DNA of 46,426 nucleotides. Origin: Stygiobacter sp. GTDB taxonomy: Bacteria > Pseudomonadota > Alphaproteobacteria > Rhodospirillales > Magnetospirillaceae. The notes under the pieces were generated by a model. It made no database searches. It was given only the letters and a program-made list of their open reading frames with translations, and had not been told where the DNA came from. This document shows, piece after piece, positions 1 through 8,354 of this stretch (its first letter is position 1; each line of letters begins with the position of its first letter). The translations under genes were made by a program, and so were the position numbers. Location: contig VBWB01000024.1 in assembly GCA_006218045.1 (NCBI GenBank), forward strand, positions 1-46,426. Direction: 5' to 3'.

Positions 1-1860
1 ACCCGCATGCAGCCCATCGGCAATGCCTGGGCCAAGCTGCCGCGCATCGTCCGCGACCTGTCGGTCGAAATGAACAAGAAGATCGACCTGCAGATGCTGG
101 GCGCCGAGACCGAGCTCGACCGCCAGGTTCTGGAATTGATCAAGGACCCGCTGACCCACATGGTCCGCAATTCCGCCGATCACGGCCTGGAAGGCCCGGA
201 AGAGCGCAAGGCCGCCGGCAAGCCGGAAGTGGGCAAGGTGGTGCTGAACGCCTTCCACGAAGGCGGGCACATCATCATCGAGATTTCCGACGACGGTCGC
301 GGCCTCAACCTGGACCGCATCAAGCAAAAGGCCATCGCCAATGGCTTGGCGTCGGAATCCGAACTGGAATCCATGGCGCCGCAGCAGATCTACCAGTTCA
401 TCTTCAAGGCCGGGTTCTCCACCGCCGAGAAGGTGACCAGCGTCTCGGGCCGCGGCGTCGGCATGGACGTGGTGCGCACCAATATCGAGAAGATCGGCGG
501 CACCGTCGAGTTGAAGAGCTATCCCGGCAAGGGATCGTCCTTCATCATCAAGATCCCGCTGACCCTGGCCATCGTCTCGGCCCTGATCGTGGAATGCGCC
601 GCCGAGCGCTTCGCCATTCCGCAGATCAGCGTGTTGGAACTGGTGCGCGTCACCAACAATTCCGAACACGGCATCGAGCTGATCAACAACGCCCCCGTGC
701 TGCGCCTGCGTGACCGCCTGCTGCCGCTGGTCAGCTTGAAGAAGCTGTTGCGCCTGTCCAACGGTGAAGAGCAGGAAACCTTCATCGTCGTCACCCAGGT
801 CGGCACCTACACCTTCGGCATCATCGTCGACCGCGTGTTCGACACCGAGGAAATCGTGGTCAAGCCGGTGGCGCCGATCCTGCGTCACATCTCCATGTTC
901 TCGGGCAACACCATCCTGGGCGACGGTTCGGTCATCATGATCCTCGACCCCAACGGCATCGCCGGCGCCACCGGTGAATCCGGCGTCCTGGGCGGCGGCC
1001 AGACCACCGAACAGACCGTCACCCGCGACAAGGGCAACGATTCCAAGACCAGCCTGCTGGTGTTCCGCGCCTGTGGCGACGATCTCAAGGCGGTGCCGCT
1101 GGCCCTGGTGGCGCGCCTGGAGGAAATCGACATCAAGGACGTCGAATACAGCCACGGCAAGCCCATGGTCCAGTATCGCGGCCATCTGATGCCGCTGGTG
1201 TCCATCGACGGCGCCACCCAGTTCCGCCAGGAAGGCCGCCAGCCGGTGCTGGTGTTCTCGGACCGCGACCACACCATGGGTCTGGCCGTGGACGAGATCG
1301 TCGACATCGTCGAGGACCGCCTGAAGGTGGAGCTGACCGCCGACAATCCCGGCGTCATCGGCACCGCCGTCATTGCCGGCAAGGCCACCACCATCATCGA
1401 TGCCGGCTATTACCTGCCGCAGGCCTTCGGCGACTGGTTCGGTCGCAACGACAAGGAATATGGCGACGACGAGCATTCCAGCCCGCGCATCCTGCTGGTC
1501 GACGACAGCCCGTTCTTCCGTAACCTTCTGGTGCCGCTGTTGTCGGTGGCCGGCTACGACGTCACCGCCGTCGAAGGGGCCGACCGGGCGCTGGCCATGC
1601 GCGAGCAAGGCTATGAGTTCGACATGATCATCAGCGATATCGAAATGCCCGGCATGAGCGGCTTCGAGTTCGCCACCGCCGTGCGCGCCGATGGCCGCTG
1701 GTACAACACGCCGATGATCGCCCTGTCGTCGCACGCCACCGAAAAGGATTTCGAGCGCGGCCGTCAGGTCGGCTTCAATGATTACGTCGCCAAGTTTGAC
1801 CGCGACTCGCTGTTGCAAACCATCGCGTCGACCCTCGCCACCCTTAAAGGTGCTGCATGA
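1..1860 (+). CDS. cheA: Chemotaxis histidine kinase CheA with C-terminal receiver (5' end outside window)
   Basis: This is the C-terminal part of CheA, the cytoplasmic kinase that passes receptor signals to CheY and CheB. The reading frame is open from base 1, so the ATG at base 7 is internal and the HPt and P2 domains lie upstream of the window. Counting from base 7, the GHKL ATPase domain covers about residues 25-195, with an N-box NSADHG, a G1 box DDGRG and a G2 box GRGVGMD. A CheW-like P5 domain follows (about 195-330), then a second CheW-like segment (about 345-480), then a receiver (about 493-617) with phosphoacceptor Asp544 in SDIEMPG. The last base pairs form an ATGA overlap with cheW. 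The CheW-CheW-receiver tail makes it a hybrid CheA; the receiver may act as a phosphate sink, which is inference. Confidence 0.95.
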   Translation, partial: TRMQPIGNAWAKLPRIVRDLSVEMNKKIDLQMLGAETELDRQVLELIKDPLTHMVRNSADHGLEGPEERKAAGKPEVGKVVLNAFHEGGHIIIEISDDGRGLNLDRIKQKAIANGLASESELESMAPQQIYQFIFKAGFSTAEKVTSVSGRGVGMDVVRTNIEKIGGTVELKSYPGKGSSFIIKIPLTLAIVSALIVECAAERFAIPQISVLELVRVTNNSEHGIELINNAPVLRLRDRLLPLVSLKKLLRLSNGEEQETFIVVTQVGTYTFGIIVDRVFDTEEIVVKPVAPILRHISMFSGNTILGDGSVIMILDPNGIAGATGESGVLGGGQTTEQTVTRDKGNDSKTSLLVFRACGDDLKAVPLALVARLEEIDIKDVEYSHGKPMVQYRGHLMPLVSIDGATQFRQEGRQPVLVFSDRDHTMGLAVDEIVDIVEDRLKVELTADNPGVIGTAVIAGKATTIIDAGYYLPQAFGDWFGRNDKEYGDDEHSSPRILLVDDSPFFRNLLVPLLSVAGYDVTAVEGADRALAMREQGYEFDMIISDIEMPGMSGFEFATAVRADGRWYNTPMIALSSHATEKDFERGRQVGFNDYVAKFDRDSLLQTIASTLATLKGAA

Positions 1861-2342
1861 ATCAGATCGTCCCCGCCTCCAAGCGCCCCAGCACCGAGCT
1901 GGCCGCGCCGGAGACCCAGGATTACGTCACCATGTTCATCGACGGCCAGATGTTCGGCATCGCCGTCCTCACCGTCCAGGACGTGCTTGGTCCGCAGAAG
2001 ATCACCCGCATCCCGCTGGCCCCGCGTGAAGTGGCCGGCAGCCTCAACCTGCGCGGTCGCATCGTCACCGCCATCGACGTGCGTCTGCGTCTGGGGCTGA
2101 AGCGCGCCGACGAGGACAACAAGGGCATGAGCGTGGTGGTCGAACAAGGCGGCGAGCTATATTCGCTGATGGTCGATCAGGTGGGGGAGGTCTTGAGCCT
2201 GCCGGTGGCCAAGTTCGAGCGCAACCCGCCGACCCTGGACCCCATGTGGCGCGAGTTCTCGGCCGGAATTTATCGCCTTGATGATAAATTGTTGGTTGTT
2301 CTGGATGTCGCCAAGCTTCTGGATTTCAACAAAAGCGAATAG
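1857..2342 (+). CDS. cheW: Chemotaxis coupling protein CheW
   Basis: A 161-residue single-domain CheW, which links methyl-accepting receptors to CheA at the membrane-associated signalling array. After about 20 polar residues the whole protein is one CheW fold, with the typical segments FGIAVLTVQDVLG, the NLRGRIVTAIDVR stretch and a VDQVGEVL strand. The ATG overlaps the cheA stop (ATGA), so the two are translationally coupled and likely made in fixed ratio. Length and domain content are normal for the family. Confidence 0.96.
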   Translation: MNQIVPASKRPSTELAAPETQDYVTMFIDGQMFGIAVLTVQDVLGPQKITRIPLAPREVAGSLNLRGRIVTAIDVRLRLGLKRADEDNKGMSVVVEQGGELYSLMVDQVGEVLSLPVAKFERNPPTLDPMWREFSAGIYRLDDKLLVVLDVAKLLDFNKSE

Positions 2343-2407
2343 TATAGCTGGGGCATGCGTCAGGAACATCGGGGTTTCTGGCGTCACCATACGGAGGCAT
2401 TTGGGGC

Positions 2408-2773
2408 ATGAAGTCCTGTCTGATCGTCGATGATTCCAAGGTCATTCGCATGGTGGCCAAGAAGATCCTGCATGAGCTGACCTTTACCACCGCCGAAGCC
2501 GAGGATGGCCAGCAGGCCTTGGATTACTGCCGGGCACAAATGCCCGATGCGGTGCTGCTCGACTGGAACATGCCGGTGATGAACGGCATCGACTTCCTGC
2601 GCGAGTTGCGCAAGCTGCCCGGCGGCGATCATCCTGTGGTGGTGTTCTGCACCACCGAGAATGATATCGAGCACATCCAGGAAGCCATCACCGCCGGCGC
2701 CAACGAATACATCATGAAGCCTTTCGATAGCGAGATTCTTCAGGCGAAGTTCTCGCAGGTCGGTCTGCTGTAA
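2408..2773 (+). CDS. cheY: Chemotaxis response regulator CheY
   Basis: A 121-residue single receiver domain. It shows the acidic pair (VDDS, residues 8-9), the phosphoacceptor Asp52 in LDWNMP, the conserved Thr in FCTTEN and Lys104 in IMKPF. There is no output domain, as expected for CheY, which binds the flagellar motor switch when phosphorylated by CheA. The start at 2408 follows a purine-rich GGAGGCATTTGGGGC leader. It lies 65 bases after cheW, in the same operon and ahead of cheB. A single-domain phosphate-sink regulator is the alternative; the position inside a complete che operon favours CheY. Confidence 0.94.
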   Translation: MKSCLIVDDSKVIRMVAKKILHELTFTTAEAEDGQQALDYCRAQMPDAVLLDWNMPVMNGIDFLRELRKLPGGDHPVVVFCTTENDIEHIQEAITAGANEYIMKPFDSEILQAKFSQVGLL

Positions 2774-2807
2774 GCCTGGGTCCGGCCACGAAAGGATTTA
2801 AGGTCGA

Positions 2808-3965
2808 ATGACCATTGATGCCGCCACCGCCACCAACTCACCCGCCTTGGACAAGGTGCGGGTGATGCTTGTCGATGATTCGGCCGTGGTGCGCGGATTG
2901 GTCACCCGTATCTTGGAAGAAGATCCCGGTATCGCGGTCGTCGCCTCGGTCGGCAACGGCCAGATGGCGGTCTCGGCGCTGGAGCGCCAGGAAGTCGACG
3001 TCATCCTGCTCGACATCGAGATGCCGGTGATGGATGGCATGACCGCCCTGCCCAAGCTGTTGCAGGTGGATCCGGGCGTGCGCATCATCATGCAATCGAC
3101 CCTGACGATGAAGGGCGCCGACGTCTCCATGCGGGCGCTCAACATGGGCGCCGCCGATTATATCCCCAAACCCACCGCCACCCGCGATCTGGCCGGCGGC
3201 ATGGATTTCAAGGCTGAATTACTGGGCAAGGTCAAGGCCCTGGGGCAAGCCCGTCGGCGTGATCCCAACCGCAAGGCCCGCCCCGGCACCACCAACGCGA
3301 CCCGCCCCAGCTTGGCGCCATCGGCGCCGCGTCCGTCGGCGTTGAGCCCCACCGCTCCCCTCAAACTGCGCACCCACACGCCGGAACCGCCGGATGTCAT
3401 CGCCATCGGCTCTTCCACCGGCGGTCCGCAAGCCTTGTTCAACCTGCTGGGCACCATGCGCGCCGGCACGGTCAAGCAGCCGATCCTGATCACCCAGCAC
3501 ATGCCGGCGACCTTCACCACCATCCTGGCCGAGCACATCGCCCGCGTCTCGGGCTGGGATGCCAAGGAAGGCCAGGACGGCGAAGTCATCAAATCCGGCC
3601 GCGTCTATGTGGCGCCCGGTGATTTTCACATGCTGGTGGAGACCAAGGGCGCCGACAAGATTTTGCGGCTGACCAAGGATGCACCGGAAAATTTCTGCCG
3701 CCCGTCCGTTGATCCCATGTTGCGCAGCATTTCCGCCGCCTATGGCAAGCGGGTGCTGGTGGCGATCCTGACCGGCATGGGTTCGGACGGGGCCAAGGGG
3801 GGCACGGTGGTGGTTCAGGCAGGGGGCACGGTGATCGCACAAGACGAGGCCACGTCGGTGGTGTGGGGTATGCCTGGGGCCGCCGCACAAGCGGGTATCT
3901 GTTCTGCGGTCATACCATTGGGCGACATCGCCCCGTGGCTGATCAAACTGGCGACAAGGCGCTAA
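2808..3965 (+). CDS. cheB: Protein-glutamate methylesterase CheB
   Basis: CheB removes methyl groups from, and deamidates, chemoreceptor glutamates, giving adaptation together with CheR. The 385-residue protein has an N-terminal receiver (about 16-135, Asp69 in LLDIEMP), a Pro/Ala/Thr-rich linker (about 150-185) and a C-terminal methylesterase domain (about 195-380). The catalytic residues are visible as Ser in GSSTGGPQ, His in TQHMP and Asp in GMGSDGA. It is 34 bases from cheY and 4 bases from cheR. Phosphorylation by the neighbouring CheA is expected from the family. Confidence 0.97.
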   Translation: MTIDAATATNSPALDKVRVMLVDDSAVVRGLVTRILEEDPGIAVVASVGNGQMAVSALERQEVDVILLDIEMPVMDGMTALPKLLQVDPGVRIIMQSTLTMKGADVSMRALNMGAADYIPKPTATRDLAGGMDFKAELLGKVKALGQARRRDPNRKARPGTTNATRPSLAPSAPRPSALSPTAPLKLRTHTPEPPDVIAIGSSTGGPQALFNLLGTMRAGTVKQPILITQHMPATFTTILAEHIARVSGWDAKEGQDGEVIKSGRVYVAPGDFHMLVETKGADKILRLTKDAPENFCRPSVDPMLRSISAAYGKRVLVAILTGMGSDGAKGGTVVVQAGGTVIAQDEATSVVWGMPGAAAQAGICSAVIPLGDIAPWLIKLATRR

Positions 3966-3969
3966 GACC

Positions 3970-4842
3970 ATGCGTCCCGAAGATTTCGATTTCATCGCCA
4001 AGATGCTGAAGGATCGGTCCGGTCTGGTGATCAGCCGCGACAAGGCCTATCTGCTGGAATCCCGCCTGACCCCGGTGGCGCGCAAGCGCGGCCTGAAGGG
4101 GCTGGACGATCTGGTGGCATCCTTGCGCACCGCCGGCGAGGAATTGCTGCGCGAAGTCACTGAAGCGATGACCACCAACGAGTCGTTCTTCTTCCGCGAC
4201 ATCAAGCCGTTCGACCAGTTCAAGGCCATGGTACTGCCGCAATTGCTGGCCAACCGGGCGCAGAAGAAGTCGTTCCGCATCTGGTCGGCGGCCTCGTCCT
4301 CGGGTCAGGAAGCCTATTCCCTGGCCATGATCCTGAAGGAAGAAGGCGCCAAGCTGGCCGGCTGGAAGATCGAGATCGTCGGCACCGACATTTCCACCGA
4401 GATGCTGGAAAAGGCCAAGGCCGGCCTTTACTCGCAATTCGAGGTGCAACGCGGCCTGCCCATCCAGTATCTGGTCAAATATTTCAAGAAGACCAACGAG
4501 ATGTGGCAGATCGATTCGTCGATCCGGGCCATGGTGCAGTTCCGCGAATACAATCTTTTGCACGACCTGAAGACGCTGGGCCAGTTCGACGTGGTGTTCT
4601 GTCGTAACGTCCTCATCTATTTCGATCAGCCGACCAAAAGCCGGGTGCTGGAAAACGTCGCCAAGATCATGCCCGATGATGGCCTGCTCTATCTGGGTGG
4701 GGCCGAGACGGTGCTGGGTATTTCCGACAAATTCAAGCCGGTGCCCGAGCAACGCGGCATCTATTCGGTGACGCGAGCGGGCGGCAGCACCGCCCCGGCC
4801 ATGGCATCGGCAGCCGCCGCCGGCTTCGGCCTCAAGCGCTGA
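3970..4842 (+). CDS. cheR: Chemotaxis protein methyltransferase CheR
   Basis: CheR uses S-adenosylmethionine to methylate glutamates of chemoreceptors. The 290-residue protein has the helical N-terminal subdomain (about 1-75, including TTNESFFFRD), then the Rossmann-like methyltransferase domain with the IWSAASSSGQE SAM-binding loop, VGTDIS and FCRNVLIYF. It is the last gene of the cheA-W-Y-B-R operon. Its 3' end overlaps the end of the convergent reductase gene by 11 bases. There is no C-terminal receptor-tethering extension beyond a short Ala/Gly-rich tail. Confidence 0.97.
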   Translation: MRPEDFDFIAKMLKDRSGLVISRDKAYLLESRLTPVARKRGLKGLDDLVASLRTAGEELLREVTEAMTTNESFFFRDIKPFDQFKAMVLPQLLANRAQKKSFRIWSAASSSGQEAYSLAMILKEEGAKLAGWKIEIVGTDISTEMLEKAKAGLYSQFEVQRGLPIQYLVKYFKKTNEMWQIDSSIRAMVQFREYNLLHDLKTLGQFDVVFCRNVLIYFDQPTKSRVLENVAKIMPDDGLLYLGGAETVLGISDKFKPVPEQRGIYSVTRAGGSTAPAMASAAAAGFGLKR

Positions 4843-5674
4843 GGATCGCCGCCAAGCCCTGGCGATAGCTGGGATAGCGTAGGCTCACGCCCAGTTCCTG
4901 CTTGATGCGGTCGTTCCTGACCCGCTTGTTGTCGGCGTAAAACGACAACGCCATGGGTGACAGAATCGCCTGAGCCTGTTCCCAATCCATTTCCGGCGGC
5001 GGCTCCACCCCCAGCAAGGCGCAGGCATGGGTGATGACCTCCTGCGGCGGTGCACAATCATCATCGCAAAGATTATAGACCCGCCCGGGATGGGGCCGCT
5101 CGATCGAGGCCAGCACCACCTGGGCGATGTCGTCCACATGGATGCGGCTGAACACCTGATCGGGCTTGATGATGCGCCGTGCCCGCCCCTGGCGCACCGT
5201 ATCGATGGCCGACCGCCCCGGCCCGTAGATGCCGGCCAGACGAAACACCTGCACCGGCAAACCGCTGCCCTGCCACCCCTGTTCAGCCAAGACGCGGCGG
5301 CGCGAGCGGTCGAGATCGGGGCGCACCGGCGAGTCCTCGTCCACCCACTCGCCCCGGCAATCGCCATAAACCCCGGTGGTCGACAGATAGCCGGCCCAGC
5401 TCAGCCCCAACCGGCATAAAGCCGCCCCGGCCATGTCCAGCACCGGGTCACCATCATGATCGGGCGGCACCGACGACAACACATGGGTGACCCCGTCCAG
5501 GGTCTGGGGCGGCAGCGGATGATCGCGATCGAAGGGATGAACGGTGATGCCGTCCAGTCCGTCGCCTTGGCCCGAACGAGTGGTGCCGCTGACCCGCCAG
5601 CCACGGTCCAGGGCCGCGCGGGCGATGACGCGGGCGGAAAAGCCCAATCCGAAGATGAACAGATGCCGGTTCAT
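4832..5674 (-). CDS. NAD-dependent epimerase/dehydratase family protein (YeeZ-like)
   Basis: A 280-residue extended short-chain dehydrogenase-type protein. The N-terminus carries a dinucleotide-binding motif FGLGFSA right after the start; STTGVYGD holds the usual catalytic-region Tyr, FRLAGIYGPGR is typical of the epimerase family, and a conserved SRIHVDDIA segment follows. The canonical YxxxK is not clear, as in YeeZ/YbjT-type members whose substrate is unknown. It stands alone on the minus strand between che genes and a TPR gene. Family is certain; substrate cannot be named. Confidence 0.85.
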   Translation of the reverse strand: MNRHLFIFGLGFSARVIARAALDRGWRVSGTTRSGQGDGLDGITVHPFDRDHPLPPQTLDGVTHVLSSVPPDHDGDPVLDMAGAALCRLGLSWAGYLSTTGVYGDCRGEWVDEDSPVRPDLDRSRRRVLAEQGWQGSGLPVQVFRLAGIYGPGRSAIDTVRQGRARRIIKPDQVFSRIHVDDIAQVVLASIERPHPGRVYNLCDDDCAPPQEVITHACALLGVEPPPEMDWEQAQAILSPMALSFYADNKRVRNDRIKQELGVSLRYPSYRQGLAAILSA

Positions 5675-5743
5675 ACATGTCCTCTTGCAAAGGCCGCCAA
5701 CAGCGCCACACTAGGGGCCGCTCACCATAACACACGGGTTTCC

Positions 5744-6487
5744 ATGCTGCGCCCCATCCTGTTCATCGTCGCCCTCACGCTGCCTTTCTCCGCCGCCGCC
5801 GAAATCATCGACGGCCCCAAGGAGTATCAGGCCTGCCTGACCTTGGCGAAGAAGAACCCCGAGGCCGGCTGGGAAGAGGCCTTGGCCTGGCAATCCCTGG
5901 GCGGCGGCGAGGCCGCCCGCCATTGCGCGGCGGTGGCCCTGATCGGTCTGGGCAAGTATGGCGAGGCGGCCACCCGCCTGGAAACCCTGGCCAATGAAAG
6001 CGTCCGTGCCGACAGCGTACGGGCGGAGATGCTGGCCCAGGCCGCCCAGTCCTGGATATTGGAAGGCAATATTCCGCGTGCCGATTCAGCCCAGCGCGGC
6101 GCCTTGCTGCTGTCGCCGGGCAACCCCGACATCCTGCTCGACCACGCCGTGCTGCTGGCCCAGGTGCATCATTATGCCGAGGCCGTCGAGGTGTTGTCGA
6201 AAGTCCTGCGCACCCAGCCCAACCGGGTCGAGGCCCTGACCCTGCGCGGCACCGCCTTTCGTTTTATCGACAACATCCCCGGCGCCGCCGACGACATCCA
6301 TCAGGCGCTGAAGCTGGATCCCGACTATCCCGACGCCCTGCTGGAACGCGGCATCCTGGCCCGCCTGCGCGGTGACGACAAAGCCGCCCGCGCCGACTGG
6401 CTGCGAGCCATGGAACTGGCCCCCGATTCCGATGCCGCCGATCTGGCGCGCAAGAACCTGGAAAAACTGGATGTGAAGGTGAAGTGA
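5744..6487 (+). CDS. Exported tetratricopeptide-repeat protein
   Basis: A 247-residue protein with an N-terminal signal peptide (LRPILFIVALTLPFSAAA, cleavage probably after about residue 19) and an all-helical body with several TPR units, clearest between about residues 110 and 240. The ATG at 5744 was chosen over upstream in-frame starts because the signal peptide begins there. TPR proteins scaffold other proteins; no partner can be read from the sequence. The stop codon overlaps the ATG of the next gene (TGATG), so the two products are probably made together. Confidence 0.85.
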   Translation: MLRPILFIVALTLPFSAAAEIIDGPKEYQACLTLAKKNPEAGWEEALAWQSLGGGEAARHCAAVALIGLGKYGEAATRLETLANESVRADSVRAEMLAQAAQSWILEGNIPRADSAQRGALLLSPGNPDILLDHAVLLAQVHHYAEAVEVLSKVLRTQPNRVEALTLRGTAFRFIDNIPGAADDIHQALKLDPDYPDALLERGILARLRGDDKAARADWLRAMELAPDSDAADLARKNLEKLDVKVK

Positions 6488-6900
6488 TGGAAAGCTGCCC
6501 CGCCCATGAAATCACCGCCGGCCAATGGGTCGTGGCCGAACTGGACGGCATCCGCACCTTATGCCTGAAGGCGGAACGGGTGGGCAAGGATCACGTCAAC
6601 CACTTCCTGGTGCCGCTGGAACCGGTGGCCGACCGTCGGCAGTTGCGCCTGCATTACCTGGACCCCGAGCACAGCCTGTACCCGACCGACGGCTATCACC
6701 TGAGCTTCACCCCGCAAGACGGCACCGCTATCGAGCCCGGCTGTGCCCTGAACGTGAACGGCACCTTGTGGCTGAAGCTGTTGGATCTGCCCAGCGCTCA
6801 ACGTCTTTACTGCTATGTGGATATGGCCAGCGGTCAGGTCCGTCCGCGCATGGAGCGCCACCACAGTCGCCCCTTGCAATGGCAAGTGCAAAGAATTTAG
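6487..6900 (+). CDS. Hypothetical protein coupled to the TPR gene
   Basis: A 137-residue protein with no domain I recognise. It has no signal peptide or membrane segment, is mostly beta-like with alternating polar and hydrophobic residues, and has four cysteines, including ESCPAH near the N-terminus. The ATG at 6487 overlaps the TPR gene's TGA; a GTG three bases upstream is also possible. Coding bias matches the neighbours. It is probably cytoplasmic while its partner is exported, so a direct complex is not obvious. Function unknown. Confidence 0.7.
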   Translation: MESCPAHEITAGQWVVAELDGIRTLCLKAERVGKDHVNHFLVPLEPVADRRQLRLHYLDPEHSLYPTDGYHLSFTPQDGTAIEPGCALNVNGTLWLKLLDLPSAQRLYCYVDMASGQVRPRMERHHSRPLQWQVQRI

Positions 6901-7110
6901 TCAAAACCTATGTATTGTTGTTTGATGACACACTACATGGAGTGATTTTTATTGATGACAGCGGGAATCCGCTTCTGTTAGCGTCACACTTGATTGGTGG
7001 CTTTGACGGAACATGTCGCTTTGCGCCTCAACCAAGCACCGCAGCCCATTGACGCAGAGGCACCCGCCGTTTTGGTGCGGGGTTTGCGTTCCTCTCCCGC
7101 CGATCATGCC
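6901..7110. other. AT-richer intergenic region, possible small RNA or long 3' UTR
   Basis: This stretch before the terminator at 7111-7138 has no convincing reading frame. It is clearly richer in A+T than its surroundings between about 6895 and 6990. It contains two exact copies of TTGATGACA starting 30 bases apart (6922 and 6952), a small hairpin AGCGG-GAAT-CCGCT near 6959-6972, and a GC-rich pairing between GACGCA near 7049 and TGCGTT near 7085 enclosing CCCGC/GCGGG. It could be a small RNA gene ending at the terminator, or the 3' UTR of the preceding operon. I do not recognise a named RNA family. Confidence 0.35.
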
Positions 7111-7138
7111 AAGCCTTCCCGTTGTGGAAGGCTTTTTT
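7111..7138 (+). terminator. Rho-independent terminator upstream of phoH
   Basis: A perfect 9-bp stem (AAGCCTTCC / GGAAGGCTT) with a 6-base loop runs straight into a T-run (GGCTTTTTT). It lies 211 bases after the preceding gene and 41 bases before the phoH start, so it ends transcription from upstream or of a small RNA encoded between. Confidence 0.85.
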
Positions 7139-7178
7139 GTTGCGTGCCCTGTTTCCAACATTCCTGGGGGTAAACGGT

Positions 7179-7928
7179 ATGGCCAAGCGTCCGGTGCGTC
7201 ATCCTTCGCAATCCAAATCCAATTCCGTCGTCACCTTGTATGCGGCAGACAATTCCTGGCATCCCCTTGGCGAGGATGCGGACGAGGAGGCCGGGCGGGA
7301 CAAGTCCTATGTGCGCAAGGTGCGCCCGCAAAGCGAAGGCCAGAAGCAGCTGATGGAGGCCATCCGCGCCCATAACCTGAGCGTCGCCCTGGGGCCGGCG
7401 GGCACCGGCAAGACCTTCCTGGCCATTTCGGCTGCGGTCGAGGCCTTTGATGAAGGCAAGGTGTCGCGCATCATCCTGTCGCGCCCGGCGGTGGAAGCCG
7501 GTGAATCCCTGGGCTTCCTGCCCGGTGACCTGCAAGACAAGCTGGCCCCCTATCTGCGCCCGCTTTACGACGCCCTGTCCGACCGCCTGGGCGGCAAGCG
7601 CCTGCGCGCCTGCATCGCCGACGGTACCATCGAGGTGGCGCCCATCGCCTATATGCGCGGGCGGACCCTCAACAACGCCTTCATCGTCATCGACGAGGCG
7701 CAGAACTGCACCTATGGCCAGATCAAGATGCTGCTGACCCGGCTGGGCTGGCATTCCACCATGGTGCTGACCGGCGATCCCGACCAGACCGATTTGCTGC
7801 CCGGCCTGTCCGGCCTGGCCGATATCGGCAACCGGCTGCGCGGCCTGTCCGACGTGGCGGTGGTGGATTTGGCCGAATCCGACATCGTCCGTCACCCCCT
7901 GGTCGCCTCCATGCTCACCGTGCTGTAA
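7179..7928 (+). CDS. phoH: PhoH-family ATPase
   Basis: A 249-residue PhoH-type P-loop NTPase. Residues about 50-245 form the ATPase domain with Walker A GPAGTGKT, the conserved SRPAVEAGE segment and Walker B FIVIDEAQN, followed by TGDPDQ. The N-terminal 45 residues are basic and polar. The ATG at 7179 follows CCTGGGGG; an upstream in-frame ATG lies in the terminator and is unlikely. This is the short PhoH form, without the PIN domain of the long form, and is linked by family knowledge to RNA metabolism and phosphate stress. No ybeZ/ybeY-type neighbours are present. Exact substrate unknown. Confidence 0.9.
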   Translation: MAKRPVRHPSQSKSNSVVTLYAADNSWHPLGEDADEEAGRDKSYVRKVRPQSEGQKQLMEAIRAHNLSVALGPAGTGKTFLAISAAVEAFDEGKVSRIILSRPAVEAGESLGFLPGDLQDKLAPYLRPLYDALSDRLGGKRLRACIADGTIEVAPIAYMRGRTLNNAFIVIDEAQNCTYGQIKMLLTRLGWHSTMVLTGDPDQTDLLPGLSGLADIGNRLRGLSDVAVVDLAESDIVRHPLVASMLTVL

Positions 7929-7945
7929 CCCCAGCCCGTCGCCGT

Positions 7946-7984
7946 CCCAGGCAAAGACATAACCAACTTTTCATTTTGCCTGGG
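7946..7984 (+). terminator. Hairpin downstream of phoH, possible terminator
   Basis: A perfect 10-bp inverted repeat (CCCAGGCAAA / TTTGCCTGGG) with a 20-base loop begins 18 bases after the phoH stop. No clear T-run follows, so it is a weak terminator candidate or an mRNA 3'-end stabiliser. Confidence 0.4.
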
Positions 7985-8040
7985 CGGGGCCGTGTTGGAT
8001 AATTTGGGCCTCTATATCTAGTGGGACGAGGGGAAGTTTC

Positions 8041-8271
8041 ATGGACGATATCGATTGCGCCGCCGAGCGGATTGACGCCTTCAACGCCGTCGCCCTGCAG
8101 GCGGTGCTGGCGCGCACGTCCGGGGCGCCATCCTCCGGCATTTGCCGGGCTTGCGGCTGCGACATCGAGCCCGAGCGGCTGCGGGCCACCCCGCATGCCC
8201 GCCACTGCAAGGAATGCGCCGCCGAGATCGAAGCGGAAAGCCGCCGTCACAACCGCTGCGGCCCACGCTGA
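8041..8271 (+). CDS. DksA/TraR-type C4 zinc-finger protein
   Basis: A 76-residue protein with the zinc finger of the DksA/TraR family: two CxxC pairs (CRAC and CKEC, about residues 36-60) separated by the typical PERL..P.ARHC spacing. The short acidic N-terminal helix (DDIDCAAERIDAF) resembles the tip region of small TraR-like proteins. Family knowledge suggests it binds RNA polymerase through the secondary channel, but it lacks the full coiled coil of DksA. It stands alone; the preceding sequence GGACGAGGGGAAGTTTC contains a Shine-Dalgarno-like purine stretch. Confidence 0.82.
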   Translation: MDDIDCAAERIDAFNAVALQAVLARTSGAPSSGICRACGCDIEPERLRATPHARHCKECAAEIEAESRRHNRCGPR

Positions 8272-8307
8272 AGCGGACTTGACGCGGCAGGACGGGCGGG
8301 CGAGATT

Positions 8308-8337
8308 CGGATGTCGCCGGTTTCTTGGTGACATCCG
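8308..8337 (+). terminator. Hairpin after the zinc-finger gene
   Basis: An 8-bp perfect stem (CGGATGTC / GACATCCG), which can extend by two pairs inside (CC/GG) past a mismatch, starts 37 bases after the zinc-finger gene and ends 17 bases before the next start. Only GTCTTTAGG follows, so termination is uncertain; it could also affect translation of the next gene. Confidence 0.4.
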
Positions 8338-8354
8338 GTCTTTAGGATTTGCCC

